From: Ferrovibrio sp046297895
Lineage (GTDB): Bacteria > Pseudomonadota > Alphaproteobacteria > Ferrovibrionales > Ferrovibrionaceae
Assembly: GCF_046297895.1 (NCBI RefSeq)
Contig: NZ_JBKBHC010000001.1
Span: 460,762-524,761, forward strand
Direction of reading: 5' to 3'
DNA length: 64,000 nucleotides
Shown piece by piece: positions 37,780-47,268 of this stretch. Position 1 is the first letter of the stretch; each line of letters starts with the position of its first letter. The notes under the pieces were generated by a model. The model made no database searches. It was not told the origin of the DNA and worked only from the letters and a program-made list of their open reading frames with translations. The position numbers were made by a program, and so were the translations under genes.

Positions 37780-38919
37780 CTAGGAAGCGGCGTCGGCCGC
37801 TTCGGAAGGATTATCCGCCACCCGGGCGGCTTCGATCTCGCGCGCCTTGGCCTCGACCAGTTTGACCAGATGGGCGACGATATCCTCGTTCTGCAGCCGG
37901 TGCGCCGGCTGGCCGGCCAGGTAGACCTGATGCGAACCCTTGCCGCCGCCGGTGAAGCCGATATCGGTCTCGCGCGCCTCGCCGGGGCCGTTCACCACGC
38001 AGCCGATCACGCTGAGCGTCATCGGCGTGGTGATATGGGCCAGGCGCTTCTCCAGCACCTCGACGGTCTTGATCACATCGAACTGCTGGCGGGCGCAGGA
38101 CGGGCAGGAAATCACGTTCACGCCGCGATGGCGCAAATTCATCGACTTCAGGATGTCGAAGCCGACGCGCACCTCTTCCTCCGGCGGCGCCGACAGCGAT
38201 ACGCGCAGCGTATCGCCGATACCCGACCACAGCAGCATGCCCAACCCGATGGAGGATTTCACCGTGCCGATGCGCTGGCCGCCGGCTTCGGTGATGCCGA
38301 TATGCAGCGGGTAGTCGCAGGCTTCCGCCAGGCCCTGATAGGCGGCAACCGCGAGGAAGACATCGGACGCCTTCACGCTGATCTTGAATTCGCGGAAATC
38401 GTGATCTTCCAGGATGCGGGCATGGTCCAGCGCGCTTTCCACCATGGCTTCCGGACAGGGTTCGCCGTATTTCTCCAGCAGATGCTTTTCCAGCGAGCCG
38501 GCATTGACGCCAATGCGCATCGAGCAGCCGTGATCCTTGGCCGCCTTCACCACCTCGCGCACGCGCTCGGCGCTGCCGATATTGCCGGGATTGATGCGCA
38601 GGCAGGCAGCGCCCGCCTCGGCCGCCTCGATGGCCCGCTTGTAGTGGAAATGGATGTCGGCCACGATCGGCACGCGGGCAGCGCGGACGATCTCTTTCAG
38701 GGCTTTCGTCGAATCCTCATCCGGGCAGGAAACCCGGACGATATCGGCACCCGCCTCTTCGCAGCGCCGGATCTGCTCGATCGTGGCCGCGACATCCGAG
38801 GTCAGCGTATTCGTCATGGTCTGCACGGTGATCGGCGCGTCGCCGCCCACCGGCACCTTGCCGACGAAAATCTGCCGCGATTTGCGGCGCTGGATGTCGC
38901 GATAGGGTCGGATGCTCAT
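37780..38919 (-). CDS. ispG: 4-hydroxy-3-methylbut-2-en-1-yl diphosphate synthase
   Basis: A 379-residue [4Fe-4S] enzyme of the MEP isoprenoid pathway that converts MEcPP to HMBPP. A TIM-barrel half (VPVGGDAPITVQTMTNTLTS) is followed by the cluster-binding Cys residues in ISCPSCARQQFD and SVIGCVVNGPGEA. The length fits the compact bacterial form without the plant-type insert. It lies between rodZ and hisS on the same strand. Confidence 0.97.
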   Translation of the reverse strand: MSIRPYRDIQRRKSRQIFVGKVPVGGDAPITVQTMTNTLTSDVAATIEQIRRCEEAGADIVRVSCPDEDSTKALKEIVRAARVPIVADIHFHYKRAIEAAEAGAACLRINPGNIGSAERVREVVKAAKDHGCSMRIGVNAGSLEKHLLEKYGEPCPEAMVESALDHARILEDHDFREFKISVKASDVFLAVAAYQGLAEACDYPLHIGITEAGGQRIGTVKSSIGLGMLLWSGIGDTLRVSLSAPPEEEVRVGFDILKSMNLRHRGVNVISCPSCARQQFDVIKTVEVLEKRLAHITTPMTLSVIGCVVNGPGEARETDIGFTGGGKGSHQVYLAGQPAHRLQNEDIVAHLVKLVEAKAREIEAARVADNPSEAADAAS

Positions 38920-38987
38920 TGCTGCTGCCTGAAGCGACCGTGCCGCTCATGTCCCAAGCGGAGCCGGATGCGGCGTAACATGGCGCC

Positions 38988-39019
38988 TTTGCCCCGCCAT
39001 GACAAGCCAGCGGGGCAAA
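38988..39019 (-). terminator. Hairpin between rodZ and ispG
   Basis: Perfect 10-bp arms TTTGCCCCGC (38988-38997) and GCGGGGCAAA (39010-39019) with a 12-nt loop. It lies 17 bases past the rodZ stop. No T run follows on the minus strand, so it may be an mRNA-stability or weak terminator element rather than a full stop. Confidence 0.4.
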
Positions 39020-39035
39020 CGGAACAGGGCCAAAG

Positions 39036-40199
39036 TCAGCCCTGGCCGCCGGTTTTCAACCGATCCGGATCGAGAGGAATGCCCCGCTTGACCTCGCCCT
39101 CGCCGCCAAAGGGTGGCAGGGGCTGGCCGTCCACCACGATGCGTACCGCGCCGGCATTGCCGGTCAGCAGGGTCAGGCCCTCGCGGTCAGGCACCACATA
39201 GCGTTCGCCCGCATTCAGCAGCCGGGTGAAGACCTGCTCGTTGTTCGGCCCGCGAACCTGGATCCAGGCCGGTCCCGTGGCCTCGACGCGGATGCGGCTT
39301 TTTTCGGTATCGGCCGCGCCGTAGCTGGCGCTGGCGGCCGGCGGGGCCGCAGCCGGTTCAGGCGCAGCCGTCCGGTTTGCCGCAGCGGCCTGGACCGGGG
39401 CCGGCGCCGGTTGTTCGGCGACTGCGGCGGCAGGCGGGACGGCGGGAGGCAGGGCGGCGGGGGGCGAGGCGGGCGCGGGAACCGGGGCGGCGGCCTGAAC
39501 AGCCGGCGGCTGCGTGGCATCCGATGCAGGCGCCGGCGGCGCTGCCGGTGCGGGCATGGAGGCAACTGCCGCGGGCGACGCGGCGGCCGGGGACGCGGAA
39601 ACCGGCGGGGCGGCGGCAGCCGTAGTGGCGGCAGGGGGCGCTGCGACAACCGAGGCGGTGGCAGGCGGGGCCGATGCCGGTGCCGGCGGCACCGCAGGGG
39701 CGATGGGCTGCGGGCTGGGAACCAGATCGGCCAGCCGCGCCGGTACCGCCTGAATCAGATCCTGCCCGACGCGCAAGGCTTCCTGGTGCCTGTACCACAC
39801 CAAGTAGATGAGGCCCGCGATCACCAGCGCTCCCAGCACCAGCCAGAGACGCGGCGTGCGCTCTTCCGGTCGCGGCAACGGGAAATTCAGCACCACACGC
39901 TGCACCTTGCCGTCGGCCTCGGTCTGGTAGGTTTTGAGAACCTGATCGGGATCGAGGCCGAGGAATTCGGCATACTGGCGCAGGAAACCGCTGACATAGA
40001 CGGCGCCGGGCAATTCCCCGAAACGGCCGGCTTCGATGGCCTCGAGATAGGGACGGCGGATGCGCAGGCGCGCGGATACATCCGCAAGGGCGAGGCCACG
40101 CCGCTCGCGCACCACTTTCAGGCTATGGCCAACGCCCTCGTAGCCATTCGCTACGGTCGACGCCGTCGAAGCCTGCTGTTCGCCGGATTGGGCATTCAT
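39036..40199 (-). CDS. RodZ-like helix-turn-helix membrane protein (DUF4115)
   Basis: A 387-residue single-pass inner-membrane protein. Layout: a cytoplasmic RodZ-type helix-turn-helix (about 20-95, SLKVVRERRGLALADVSARL), one membrane helix at about 117-136 (RLWLVLGALVIAGLIYLVW), a roughly 150-residue Ala/Pro-rich periplasmic linker, and a C-terminal DUF4115 beta domain (about 310-380, IRVEATGPAWIQVRGPNNEQ). RodZ proteins couple MreB filaments to cell-wall synthesis in rods. The start at 40199 is preferred over an ATG 18 codons upstream because it begins the usual short, polar N-tail; neither has a strong ribosome site. Confidence 0.88.
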   Translation of the reverse strand: MNAQSGEQQASTASTVANGYEGVGHSLKVVRERRGLALADVSARLRIRRPYLEAIEAGRFGELPGAVYVSGFLRQYAEFLGLDPDQVLKTYQTEADGKVQRVVLNFPLPRPEERTPRLWLVLGALVIAGLIYLVWYRHQEALRVGQDLIQAVPARLADLVPSPQPIAPAVPPAPASAPPATASVVAAPPAATTAAAAPPVSASPAAASPAAVASMPAPAAPPAPASDATQPPAVQAAAPVPAPASPPAALPPAVPPAAAVAEQPAPAPVQAAAANRTAAPEPAAAPPAASASYGAADTEKSRIRVEATGPAWIQVRGPNNEQVFTRLLNAGERYVVPDREGLTLLTGNAGAVRIVVDGQPLPPFGGEGEVKRGIPLDPDRLKTGGQG

Positions 40200-40264
40200 C
40201 CTGGATTGCCTACCCTTGTTCGCGCCGGTCATATTACGGCAAATGGCCGGCAAGGCCAGCTATT

Positions 40265-42532
40265 TCAAACAATTACCCCGTTTTCCCGGGCGAATTCTTC
40301 TAACTGGGCGCGTATGCTGTGGTCGGGCGAGGCATAGAGTTTAGACATAAAATCTGCCAAACGGGGAACATCCAGGCTACGGAGCATTTCCTTGACCGGG
40401 CCGACCGCGCTGGCCGGCATGGACAGGCGGCGGAAGCCCAGGCCCAGCAGGGCCATGGCCTCCAGCGGCCGGCTGCCCATCTCGCCGCACATGGTGATCG
40501 GCTTGCCGGCATCATGGCATTGCCGCACCACCCAGTGCAGGAAGCTGAGCATCGCCGGGCTTAAGGGGTCGTAACGATCGGCCAGCTTCGGATTGCCGCG
40601 GTCGGCCGCGAACATGAACTGCATGAGGTCGTTCGAGCCGACCGAGATGAAATCCACCAGCGGCAGCAGGGCCGGCAACTGCCAGGCCAGCGCCGGCACC
40701 TCCAGCATCGTGCCGACGGCGATCTGCAGCGGAACCGGCTTGCGCAATGACACCAGCCGCTGCACCTCGCGATCCAGCAGCCGGCGGGCGCGCCGGAATT
40801 CGTCCACCTCGGCGATCATGGGGAACATGAGATACAGCGCGCGGCCGGCCGCCGCCTCCAGCATGGCGCGCAACTGCACCTTCAAAAGGGCCGGACGATC
40901 CAGCGCCAGGCGGATCGCCCGCCAGCCCATGGCCGGATTCTCCTCGGGATATTTCACCAGATAGGGCAGCACCTTGTCGCCGCCGATATCCAGCGTGCGG
41001 AACACCACCGGCCGGTCGCCGGCATGCTCGATCACGCGGCGGTAGATCGCGGTCTGCGCCTCGGCCTTGGGCATGGTCGGCCGCACCATGAACTGCAGTT
41101 CAGTGCGATACAGGCCGATGCCGTCGGCATTGGTCTCGTCCAGATGCCCCAGATCGATCAGCAGGCCGGCATTCACCAGCAGGGCGATGCGCTGGCCATC
41201 GCGGGTGACCGGCGGATCCTCGCGCTGCGCGGCATATTTCGCGAGCCGCGCCCTGCGCAGGGCAACCCCCTGATGAAAGGCCGACACCACATCCGGCGCG
41301 GGCCGCACGAAGACCTGGGCATGATCGCCGTCGACCACCACCGTGTCGCCCGGCTCGACCTTGGCGATCACGCCCTCGACGCCGCCGATGACCGGGATGG
41401 AGAGTGCGCGCGCCACGATGGCGACATGGCTGACGCTGGAGCCCTCCTCCAGCACCACGCCCTGCAGCTTGCGACGGTCGTAATCCAGCAATTCCGCCGG
41501 CCCCATGCTGCGCGCCAGCAGGATGGCGTTGTCGGGCAGGTTCTCGGCGGCCGAGTGATAGGGCTTGCCGGCCAGATGCAGCAGCAGGCGGTTGGCGAGA
41601 TCGTCCAGATCAGCCAGCCGTTCGCGCAGGTAGGGATCGGTGATCGCCTGCATGCGATGGCGCGTGTCGCCCTGCACGCGCAGCACGGCGGCCTCGGCCG
41701 TCAGGCCGGATTCCACCGCTTGGTGCAGCTTGGCCAGCCAGCCGGTGTCATGGGCGAACATCTTGTAGGTTTCCAACACGTCGCGGCTTTCGCCGACGAT
41801 GTCGCTGTCGGGCGCTTCCAGCATCCTGTTGACCTGATCGCGCATCGAGGTGACCGCGGCGTCCAGACGCTGCTTCTCGAAGGGGATGTCGTCGGCGATT
41901 GTCTTCTCGACATGGATGCGCGGTTCGTGCAGCACCGCCACGCCGATCGCCAGGCCCTCCGACAGCAGCCGGCCATCGGCCCGGAACGGCATGGTGGCGG
42001 TGCGACTGACGGCGGCCAGTTCCTCGCCGCCGCTGAGCTGGCCCGAGGCCACCATCTCGGCCAGCACCATGGCAATGGTTTCCAGCGCCTCGACCTCTTC
42101 CTCGGCATATTGCCGGCGGGTCTGGTTCTGCACGACCAGAACGCCGATCACGCGGTTGTCGCGCAGGATCGGCACGCCGAGCAGCGAGTGATAGATCTCT
42201 TCGCCGGTTTCCGGCTTGTAGGCGAATTGCGGATGGGTCTGCGCATCGGCCAGCATCAGCGGCCGGGCATTGGCGGCGATATCGCCGACCAGACCCTCGC
42301 CCACTTTCAGCCGCGTCTTGTGCACGGCTTCGGGGTTCAGACCCTCGGTGGCGTAAAGCTCGAGTTCGTCGTTGCGCAGCAGATAGACCGAGCACACTTC
42401 CGCCACCATGTTGGCGGCGATGTTGCGCACCACGCGGCCCAGGCGCTCGTCGACGGTGCCGGCTTCCGCCATCACCTCGCGGAGACGGCGCAGCAGGCCG
42501 CGCGGCCCGGGCGGTGGCGCCCGGCCCGGCAT
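40265..42532 (-). CDS. ptsP: Phosphoenolpyruvate-protein phosphotransferase, nitrogen PTS (EI-Ntr)
   Basis: A 755-residue EI-Ntr that takes phosphate from PEP and passes it to NPr and then EIIA-Ntr, which regulate nitrogen, potassium and carbon stores. Residues about 20-165 are a GAF sensor domain (RLGRVVRNIAANMVAEVCSV), the feature separating it from sugar PTS EI; in alphaproteobacteria and E. coli this domain senses glutamine. The phospho-histidine is about H369 in EEGSSVSHVAIVARALSIPV. The C-terminal PEP-binding barrel has YRTELQFMVR and FISVGSNDLMQFMFAADRGN. The start is ATG at 42532, with GTG one codon earlier. Confidence 0.95.
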   Translation of the reverse strand: MPGRAPPPGPRGLLRRLREVMAEAGTVDERLGRVVRNIAANMVAEVCSVYLLRNDELELYATEGLNPEAVHKTRLKVGEGLVGDIAANARPLMLADAQTHPQFAYKPETGEEIYHSLLGVPILRDNRVIGVLVVQNQTRRQYAEEEVEALETIAMVLAEMVASGQLSGGEELAAVSRTATMPFRADGRLLSEGLAIGVAVLHEPRIHVEKTIADDIPFEKQRLDAAVTSMRDQVNRMLEAPDSDIVGESRDVLETYKMFAHDTGWLAKLHQAVESGLTAEAAVLRVQGDTRHRMQAITDPYLRERLADLDDLANRLLLHLAGKPYHSAAENLPDNAILLARSMGPAELLDYDRRKLQGVVLEEGSSVSHVAIVARALSIPVIGGVEGVIAKVEPGDTVVVDGDHAQVFVRPAPDVVSAFHQGVALRRARLAKYAAQREDPPVTRDGQRIALLVNAGLLIDLGHLDETNADGIGLYRTELQFMVRPTMPKAEAQTAIYRRVIEHAGDRPVVFRTLDIGGDKVLPYLVKYPEENPAMGWRAIRLALDRPALLKVQLRAMLEAAAGRALYLMFPMIAEVDEFRRARRLLDREVQRLVSLRKPVPLQIAVGTMLEVPALAWQLPALLPLVDFISVGSNDLMQFMFAADRGNPKLADRYDPLSPAMLSFLHWVVRQCHDAGKPITMCGEMGSRPLEAMALLGLGFRRLSMPASAVGPVKEMLRSLDVPRLADFMSKLYASPDHSIRAQLEEFARENGVIV

Positions 42533-42613
42533 CACGGCCGGTCTCCGCTAACGATTACCGGAGCGGCTGGTCTGGCATGCCCTCCCCGCATCGGCCCTCC
42601 GTTCGGCCCGTTT

Positions 42614-43834
42614 TCATTCGGCGTCGAGCCCAAAAGCCGTGTGCAGGGCGCGCACCGCAAGTTCGGTGTAATCGGCGCTGATCAGCACGCTGACCTTGAT
42701 CTCGGAGGTGGTGATGGCGAGGATGTTGATGTTCTTCTCGGCCAGCGCCTTGAACATGATATGCGCCACGCCGGCATGGCTGCGCATGCCGACGCCGACG
42801 ACCGAGACCTTCACGACATTGCGGTCGGGTACCAGCTTGGCCCAGCCCAGGCTTTTCTCCTGCTTCTCCAGGATCTGCACGGCACGATCGAGATCGCCGC
42901 GGCCCATGGTGAAGGTCAGGTCGGTCTTCTTGCCGTCCTCGGAGATATTCTGGACGATCATGTCGACATTGATGCCGGCATCCGAAAGCGGGCCGAAAAT
43001 GCCGGCCGCGATGCCGGGACGATCGGCCACGCCGATCAGGGTGACTTTCGCCTCATCGGCCGAATAGGTGACGCCGGAAACAATCTGCTTTTCCACGATC
43101 TCATCCTCATCGACTACGAGCGTGCCGGGAAGGTCGGCAAAGCTCGACAGAACCTGCGTCCGCACCCGGTGGTTCATCGCCATTTCCACCGAGCGGGTCT
43201 GCAGCACCTTGGCCCCGAGGGAGGCCAGTTCCAGCATCTCCTCGTAGGTGATCTTATCCAGCTTGCGGGCTTTTTTCACGATGCGCGGATCGGCGGTGTA
43301 TACACCGTCCACGTCGGTATAGATGTCGCAGCGGTCGGCCTTCAGGGCGGCGGCCAGCGCCACGGCCGAGGTATCCGAGCCGCCGCGGCCCAGGGTGGCA
43401 ATGCGCTGGTTCGGACCGACGCCCTGGAAACCGGCCACCACCGGGACGATGCCGGCCTCCATGTCCCTGATCATGGCCGAGCCGTCGATCTCCTCGATGC
43501 GGGCCTTGCCATGCATGTCGTTGGTACGGATCGGCACCTGCCAGCCCTGCCAGGAACGGGCCTTCACACCCAGCGCCTGCAGGGCGATGGAGACCAGGCC
43601 GGTGGTGACCTGCTCGCCCGAGGCGACCACGGTGTCGTATTCGCGCTGGTCATGCACCGGGTCGATCTGCCTGCACAGGTCGACCAGGCGGTTGGTCTCG
43701 CCCGACATCGCCGAAACGACCACGGCAACCTGGTTGCCGGCCTCGACCTCGCGCTTCACCTTAGCCGCGACATTCTTGATCCGGTCAACCGAGCCGACCG
43801 ATGTGCCGCCGAATTTCATCACCAAGCGCGCCAT
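42614..43834 (-). CDS. lysC: Aspartate kinase
   Basis: A 406-residue kinase that phosphorylates aspartate at the entry to lysine, threonine, methionine and diaminopimelate synthesis. It starts ARLVMKFGGTSVGSVDRIKN, contains ATLGRGGSDTSAVALAAAL, and ends in two ACT domains (about 265-400) that bind lysine and/or threonine for feedback. The length fits the class with alpha and beta forms from one gene; the internal start was not examined. It precedes ptsP on the same strand, an order common in alphaproteobacteria. Confidence 0.96.
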   Translation of the reverse strand: MARLVMKFGGTSVGSVDRIKNVAAKVKREVEAGNQVAVVVSAMSGETNRLVDLCRQIDPVHDQREYDTVVASGEQVTTGLVSIALQALGVKARSWQGWQVPIRTNDMHGKARIEEIDGSAMIRDMEAGIVPVVAGFQGVGPNQRIATLGRGGSDTSAVALAAALKADRCDIYTDVDGVYTADPRIVKKARKLDKITYEEMLELASLGAKVLQTRSVEMAMNHRVRTQVLSSFADLPGTLVVDEDEIVEKQIVSGVTYSADEAKVTLIGVADRPGIAAGIFGPLSDAGINVDMIVQNISEDGKKTDLTFTMGRGDLDRAVQILEKQEKSLGWAKLVPDRNVVKVSVVGVGMRSHAGVAHIMFKALAEKNINILAITTSEIKVSVLISADYTELAVRALHTAFGLDAE

Positions 43835-43987
43835 GCCGCTCGATCCCGTTTCCCGATCCGTTGTCGATAATTGGCCGGCGGAACTTGCCGGTTTAAAGGC
43901 GGGTACTTAATACTCTTGGGACCCTCCCCAGGCAAGCCGACCCGGGGGAAAAATACCCGTTTTCAACCAAGCCCTTGCCGGGAAGTC

Positions 43988-44731
43988 ATGAGCCAGACCG
44001 CCGCCAGCGTCGACCCCGCCGAAATCGAGCGCTTTTCCGCCATGGCAGCGGAATGGTGGGACCCGCAGGGCAAGTTTCGCCCCCTGCATAAATTCAATCC
44101 GGTGCGACTGGCTTTCATCCGCGACCGGATCGCTGCCCATTTCGGCCGCGACGTCACCGTCAAGGCGCCGCTTTCGGGCCTGCGGCTGCTGGATATCGGC
44201 TGCGGCGGCGGCCTGGTGGCCGAGCCGATGGCCCGGCTGGGCGCCAGCGTGCTGGGGGCTGACGCGGCGGAACGCAATATCGGCGTGGCCCGGGCCCATG
44301 CCGCCGAATCCGGCCTGGGCATCGACTACCGCTGCACCAGCGCCGAAGCCCTGGCGGCCGCCGGCGAACGCTTTGACGTGGTGCTGACGCTGGAAGTCGT
44401 GGAGCATGTGGCCGACCTGAACGGCTTCCTCAGCAGTTGCGGCCAGATGGTGAAGCCCGGCGGCCTGCTGATCGCCGCCACCCTGAACCGCACCCTGAAG
44501 GCCTATGCGCTGGCCATCGTGGGCGCGGAATACATCCTCGGCTGGCTGCCGCGCGGCACCCATGACTGGAAGAAGTTCGTGCAGCCGCACGAGCTGGCCC
44601 AGGGCCTGCGCCAGGCCGGCCTGACCATGCAGGACGTGACCGGCGTCAGCTACGATCCTCTGGCCGACCGCTGGTCGATCAGCGGCGATACAGATGTGAA
44701 TTACATGATGGTGGCGGTGAAGAACGCCTGA
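43988..44731 (+). CDS. ubiG: Ubiquinone biosynthesis O-methyltransferase UbiG
   Basis: A 247-residue SAM-dependent enzyme catalysing both O-methylations of ubiquinone. It starts SQTAASVDPAEIERFSAMAA, followed by EWWDPQGKFRPLHKFNPVRL, the UbiG signature; the SAM-binding motif is LRLLDIGCGGGLVAEPMARL. The ATG at 43988 is chosen because the family N-terminus starts there; an upstream start at 43871 would overlap the lysC promoter side. It is convergent with the DUF1178 gene. Confidence 0.96.
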   Translation: MSQTAASVDPAEIERFSAMAAEWWDPQGKFRPLHKFNPVRLAFIRDRIAAHFGRDVTVKAPLSGLRLLDIGCGGGLVAEPMARLGASVLGADAAERNIGVARAHAAESGLGIDYRCTSAEALAAAGERFDVVLTLEVVEHVADLNGFLSSCGQMVKPGGLLIAATLNRTLKAYALAIVGAEYILGWLPRGTHDWKKFVQPHELAQGLRQAGLTMQDVTGVSYDPLADRWSISGDTDVNYMMVAVKNA

Positions 44732-44738
44732 CCGGGGA

Positions 44739-45158
44739 TCACGCATCCCCCCTGGGAACCCAGGGGATCATCGCGACGTCAATACCTTCCTCGGTCAGTT
44801 CCTTGGCTTCTTCCTTGGTGGCTTCGCCGTAGATGTTGCGCTTATCGGTCTCGCCGTAATGGATCTTGCGCGCTTCCTCGGCGAACTGGTCGCCAACGTA
44901 ATCGGCGTTTTTCTCCACATGGTCGCGCAGCTCGCGCAGGGCCTTCATGGCGATGGCCACTTCCTTGGCCTCGGCGGCGGCGACTTCGCCCTTGGACTTG
45001 CCGATGCGTGGCGCCATCGGCGCCTTGGTGATTTTGCGCGAATTGCAGACCGGGCACACGATCTTGCCGCCCGCCGCCTGCTTGTCGTAGGTGGCGCTGT
45101 CGTAAAACCACGCTTCGAAGACGTGGTCCTTGCGGCATTTGAGTTCGTACTTGATCAT
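44739..45158 (-). CDS. DUF1178 family protein
   Basis: A 139-residue DUF1178 protein with a zinc-ribbon-like N-terminal region: Cys in YELKCRKDHVFEAWFYDSAT and a CPVC knuckle in GGKIVCPVCNSRKITKAPMA. The C-terminal half is helical and charged, ending in MIPWVPRGDA. The function is unknown. In many alphaproteobacteria it lies next to the nitrilase and grxC genes; here the three genes at 45.3-47.3 kb are interposed. An 8-bp inverted repeat sits over its last codons (44749-44766), shared with the end of ubiG. Confidence 0.88.
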   Translation of the reverse strand: MIKYELKCRKDHVFEAWFYDSATYDKQAAGGKIVCPVCNSRKITKAPMAPRIGKSKGEVAAAEAKEVAIAMKALRELRDHVEKNADYVGDQFAEEARKIHYGETDKRNIYGEATKEEAKELTEEGIDVAMIPWVPRGDA

Positions 45159-45252
45159 GGCAACCGGTCGATTCGGCTTCGGCTCAAGTCTTTCATAAGA
45201 GGCAACGGTTTATACATGGTGCTGTCACAATGGCGCAACAAGGGGGTAACCG

Positions 45253-45783
45253 ATGGGGCCATCCGCGCCTGACCGCCCCGCGCCCTCGCCCTGGATCCTC
45301 CGGTTCGCACCTCTGGTTGCAGCCGATGCCGGTTGCGTGCTCGACCTGGCCTGCGGCAGCGGCCGGCACGGCCGGCTGTTCCTGGCCAACGGCACCCCCA
45401 CGCTGTTTCTCGACCGTGACCTGAGCGGCGTAGAAGATCTGCGGGGCGCGGCCGGCGCTGAGCTGCTGCGGGCCGATATCGAGAATGGCCCCTGGCCGCT
45501 GGCCGGCCGGCATTTCGATGCCATCGTGGTGACCAACTATCTCTGGCGGCCCCTGTTTACGCAGATCATCGCCGCACTGCAGCCTGGCGGCCTGCTGCTC
45601 TACGAGACCTTCATGCGCGGCAACGAGCGCTTCAGCAAACCCGCCAGCCCGGATTTCCTGCTGGTTGAGAACGAGCTGTTCGAGCGCTGCCGCGATGCCT
45701 TCGACATCGTGGCCTTCGAACAGGGCGAAGACAGCGCCCCCAAACCCGCCATGCGCCAGCGCATCTGCGCGATCAAGCGATGA
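45253..45783 (+). CDS. Class I SAM-dependent methyltransferase
   Basis: A 176-residue methyltransferase with motif I in VLDLACGSGRHGRLFLANG, the acidic end of the second strand in LFLDRDLSG, and motif IV in FDAIVVTNYLW. It is short and resembles the TehB/UbiE-like group that acts on small molecules; the substrate is unknown. The GNAT gene starts inside its stop codon (ATGA overlap), so the two are translationally coupled. Confidence 0.82.
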   Translation: MGPSAPDRPAPSPWILRFAPLVAADAGCVLDLACGSGRHGRLFLANGTPTLFLDRDLSGVEDLRGAAGAELLRADIENGPWPLAGRHFDAIVVTNYLWRPLFTQIIAALQPGGLLLYETFMRGNERFSKPASPDFLLVENELFERCRDAFDIVAFEQGEDSAPKPAMRQRICAIKR

Positions 45784-46337
45784 GCAGCCAGAGGATCGAA
45801 ACCGAGCGCCTGGTGCTGCGGCGCTTTGCCTGCGGCGACTGGGAAACGCTGGCACGTTTTTATGCCGACGATACGGTGATGCGCCACATGCTGCCCGGGC
45901 GCGGCCTGCCGCGCGCCGAGGCCGCCGAACGCGCCAAGAGCAACATCCACAATTTCAACGACCATTGGGAGCGGCGCGGCTATGGCGTCTGGGCGGTGGA
46001 AGACCGCGCCAGCGGCCGTCTGCTGGGACAATGCGGCCTGCGCTGGATCGCCGAGGCCGAGCAGACCGAACTGCTGTATCTGTTTGCCAAGACAGTCTGG
46101 GGTCGTGGCCTGGCCACCGAGGCCGGCCAGGCGGCCCTGCGATACGGTTTCGAGTCCGGGGGATTGGACAAGCTGATCGCGCTGACCGCGCCGGACAACA
46201 AGGCCTCGCAGCGCGTGCTGGGAAAGCTGGGATTCCGCTACGATGGCGAGGCGCCACTTTGGGAGCGGATCGTAAGCTGGTTCGCCCTGCCGCGCGAAGC
46301 ATGGCAAGCTGACGCGCCCATCATATCAATGAAATGA
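45780..46337 (+). CDS. GNAT family N-acetyltransferase (RimJ/RimL-like)
   Basis: A 185-residue acetyltransferase of the RimJ/RimL type. It begins with the usual IETERLVLRRFACGDWETLA, has the acetyl-CoA pyrophosphate-binding region around TVWGRGLATEAGQAALRYGF, and ends with LIALTAPDNKASQRVLGKLG followed by FRY. Relatives acetylate N-termini of ribosomal proteins or small amines; the target here is not identifiable. Its start overlaps the stop of the methyltransferase gene by 4 bases. Confidence 0.85.
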   Translation: MSSQRIETERLVLRRFACGDWETLARFYADDTVMRHMLPGRGLPRAEAAERAKSNIHNFNDHWERRGYGVWAVEDRASGRLLGQCGLRWIAEAEQTELLYLFAKTVWGRGLATEAGQAALRYGFESGGLDKLIALTAPDNKASQRVLGKLGFRYDGEAPLWERIVSWFALPREAWQADAPIISMK

Positions 46338-46431
46338 AATAGGGCAAATTTGCTGTTGGGCCGGCGCTGGTGTTGGCGTTACCATCGCCCCGCACCGTCC
46401 GTTCCGGCAGCAGCGCAGCACAGGCACGGCC

Positions 46432-47268
46432 ATGATCGATCTCGAACACAGACTGACCCACGCCGCCCAGGTGATCCGCGAAGGCGGTAAACTGGCGCGC
46501 GGCTTTTACGACAATCGCGGCGAGTTGGTCGTGAAGCTGAAAGGCGTGCAGGATTTCGTCAGCCAGGCGGATTCCGAGACCGAGGATCTGATCGCCTCGC
46601 GCCTGCTGGCTGCTTTCCCGCATGACGGCATCCTGGGCGAGGAGCGCGGCCGGCGCGGCGGCGAGACCGATGCCTTGTGGGTGATCGACCCCATCGACGG
46701 CACGGCGAATTTCGTGCGCGGCCTGCCTTACTGGTGCACGGCCATCGCCCTGGTGGTGAAGGATACGCTGGAACTGGGCCTGATCTACGATGCGATGGCC
46801 GACCGGCTGTATACAGCGCGGCGCGGCCACGGCGCCTTCTGCAACGGCAAGCCGATCAGCGTCAGCGCCACGCGCCAGTTCGATCGCGCCTGCATCGGCA
46901 TCGGCTACGGCCATGGCGAGGCGGCGGGGCCGCATGCCGCCCTCGTCGAGCATTTGCTGAGCGCCCATTGCCAGTATCGCCGACTGGGCAGCGGCCTGCT
47001 GCTGCTGGCCCTGGCCGCCGAAGGGGCCACGGATGGCTTCTACGAACACCGCATGAAGGCCTGGGATGCCCTGGCCGGCCTGCTGCTGGTGCGCGAGGCC
47101 GGCGGCGTCACCTGCGATTACGAAGGACTGGGCGGATTGCAGCGTGCCGAGCCGGTGCTGGCATTGACGCCGGCTTTGTGGCCTGCCTTCACCAAGGCGA
47201 CCGGAATCGCCCTGCCGCAATTCAGCGAAACGAATGGCTACTCGGCGGCCCGCGCCGGCAGGGTATAA
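46432..47268 (+). CDS. Inositol monophosphatase family protein
   Basis: A 278-residue Mg2+-dependent phosphatase of the IMPase/CysQ/HisN superfamily. The metal ligands are in GILGEERG (Glu) and VIDPIDGTANFVRGLPYW (Asp, Asp), with the C-terminal Asp motif in MKAWDALAGLLLVREAGG. HisN, SuhB and CysQ functions cannot be separated by reading alone. The last 31 bases overlap the convergent nitrilase gene. Confidence 0.88.
   Translation: MIDLEHRLTHAAQVIREGGKLARGFYDNRGELVVKLKGVQDFVSQADSETEDLIASRLLAAFPHDGILGEERGRRGGETDALWVIDPIDGTANFVRGLPYWCTAIALVVKDTLELGLIYDAMADRLYTARRGHGAFCNGKPISVSATRQFDRACIGIGYGHGEAAGPHAALVEHLLSAHCQYRRLGSGLLLLALAAEGATDGFYEHRMKAWDALAGLLLVREAGGVTCDYEGLGGLQRAEPVLALTPALWPAFTKATGIALPQFSETNGYSAARAGRV

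Noticed and set aside
40060..40337. Plus-strand Gly/Arg-rich frame opposite the RodZ linker
   Set aside because: It is the complement of the Ala/Pro-rich linker codons and has no start context or domain.
44734..44766. Inverted repeats at the convergent ends of ubiG and DUF1178 as a terminator
   Set aside because: The stems are real, but one has only a 2-4 nt loop and neither is followed by a T run, so a terminator is not supported.
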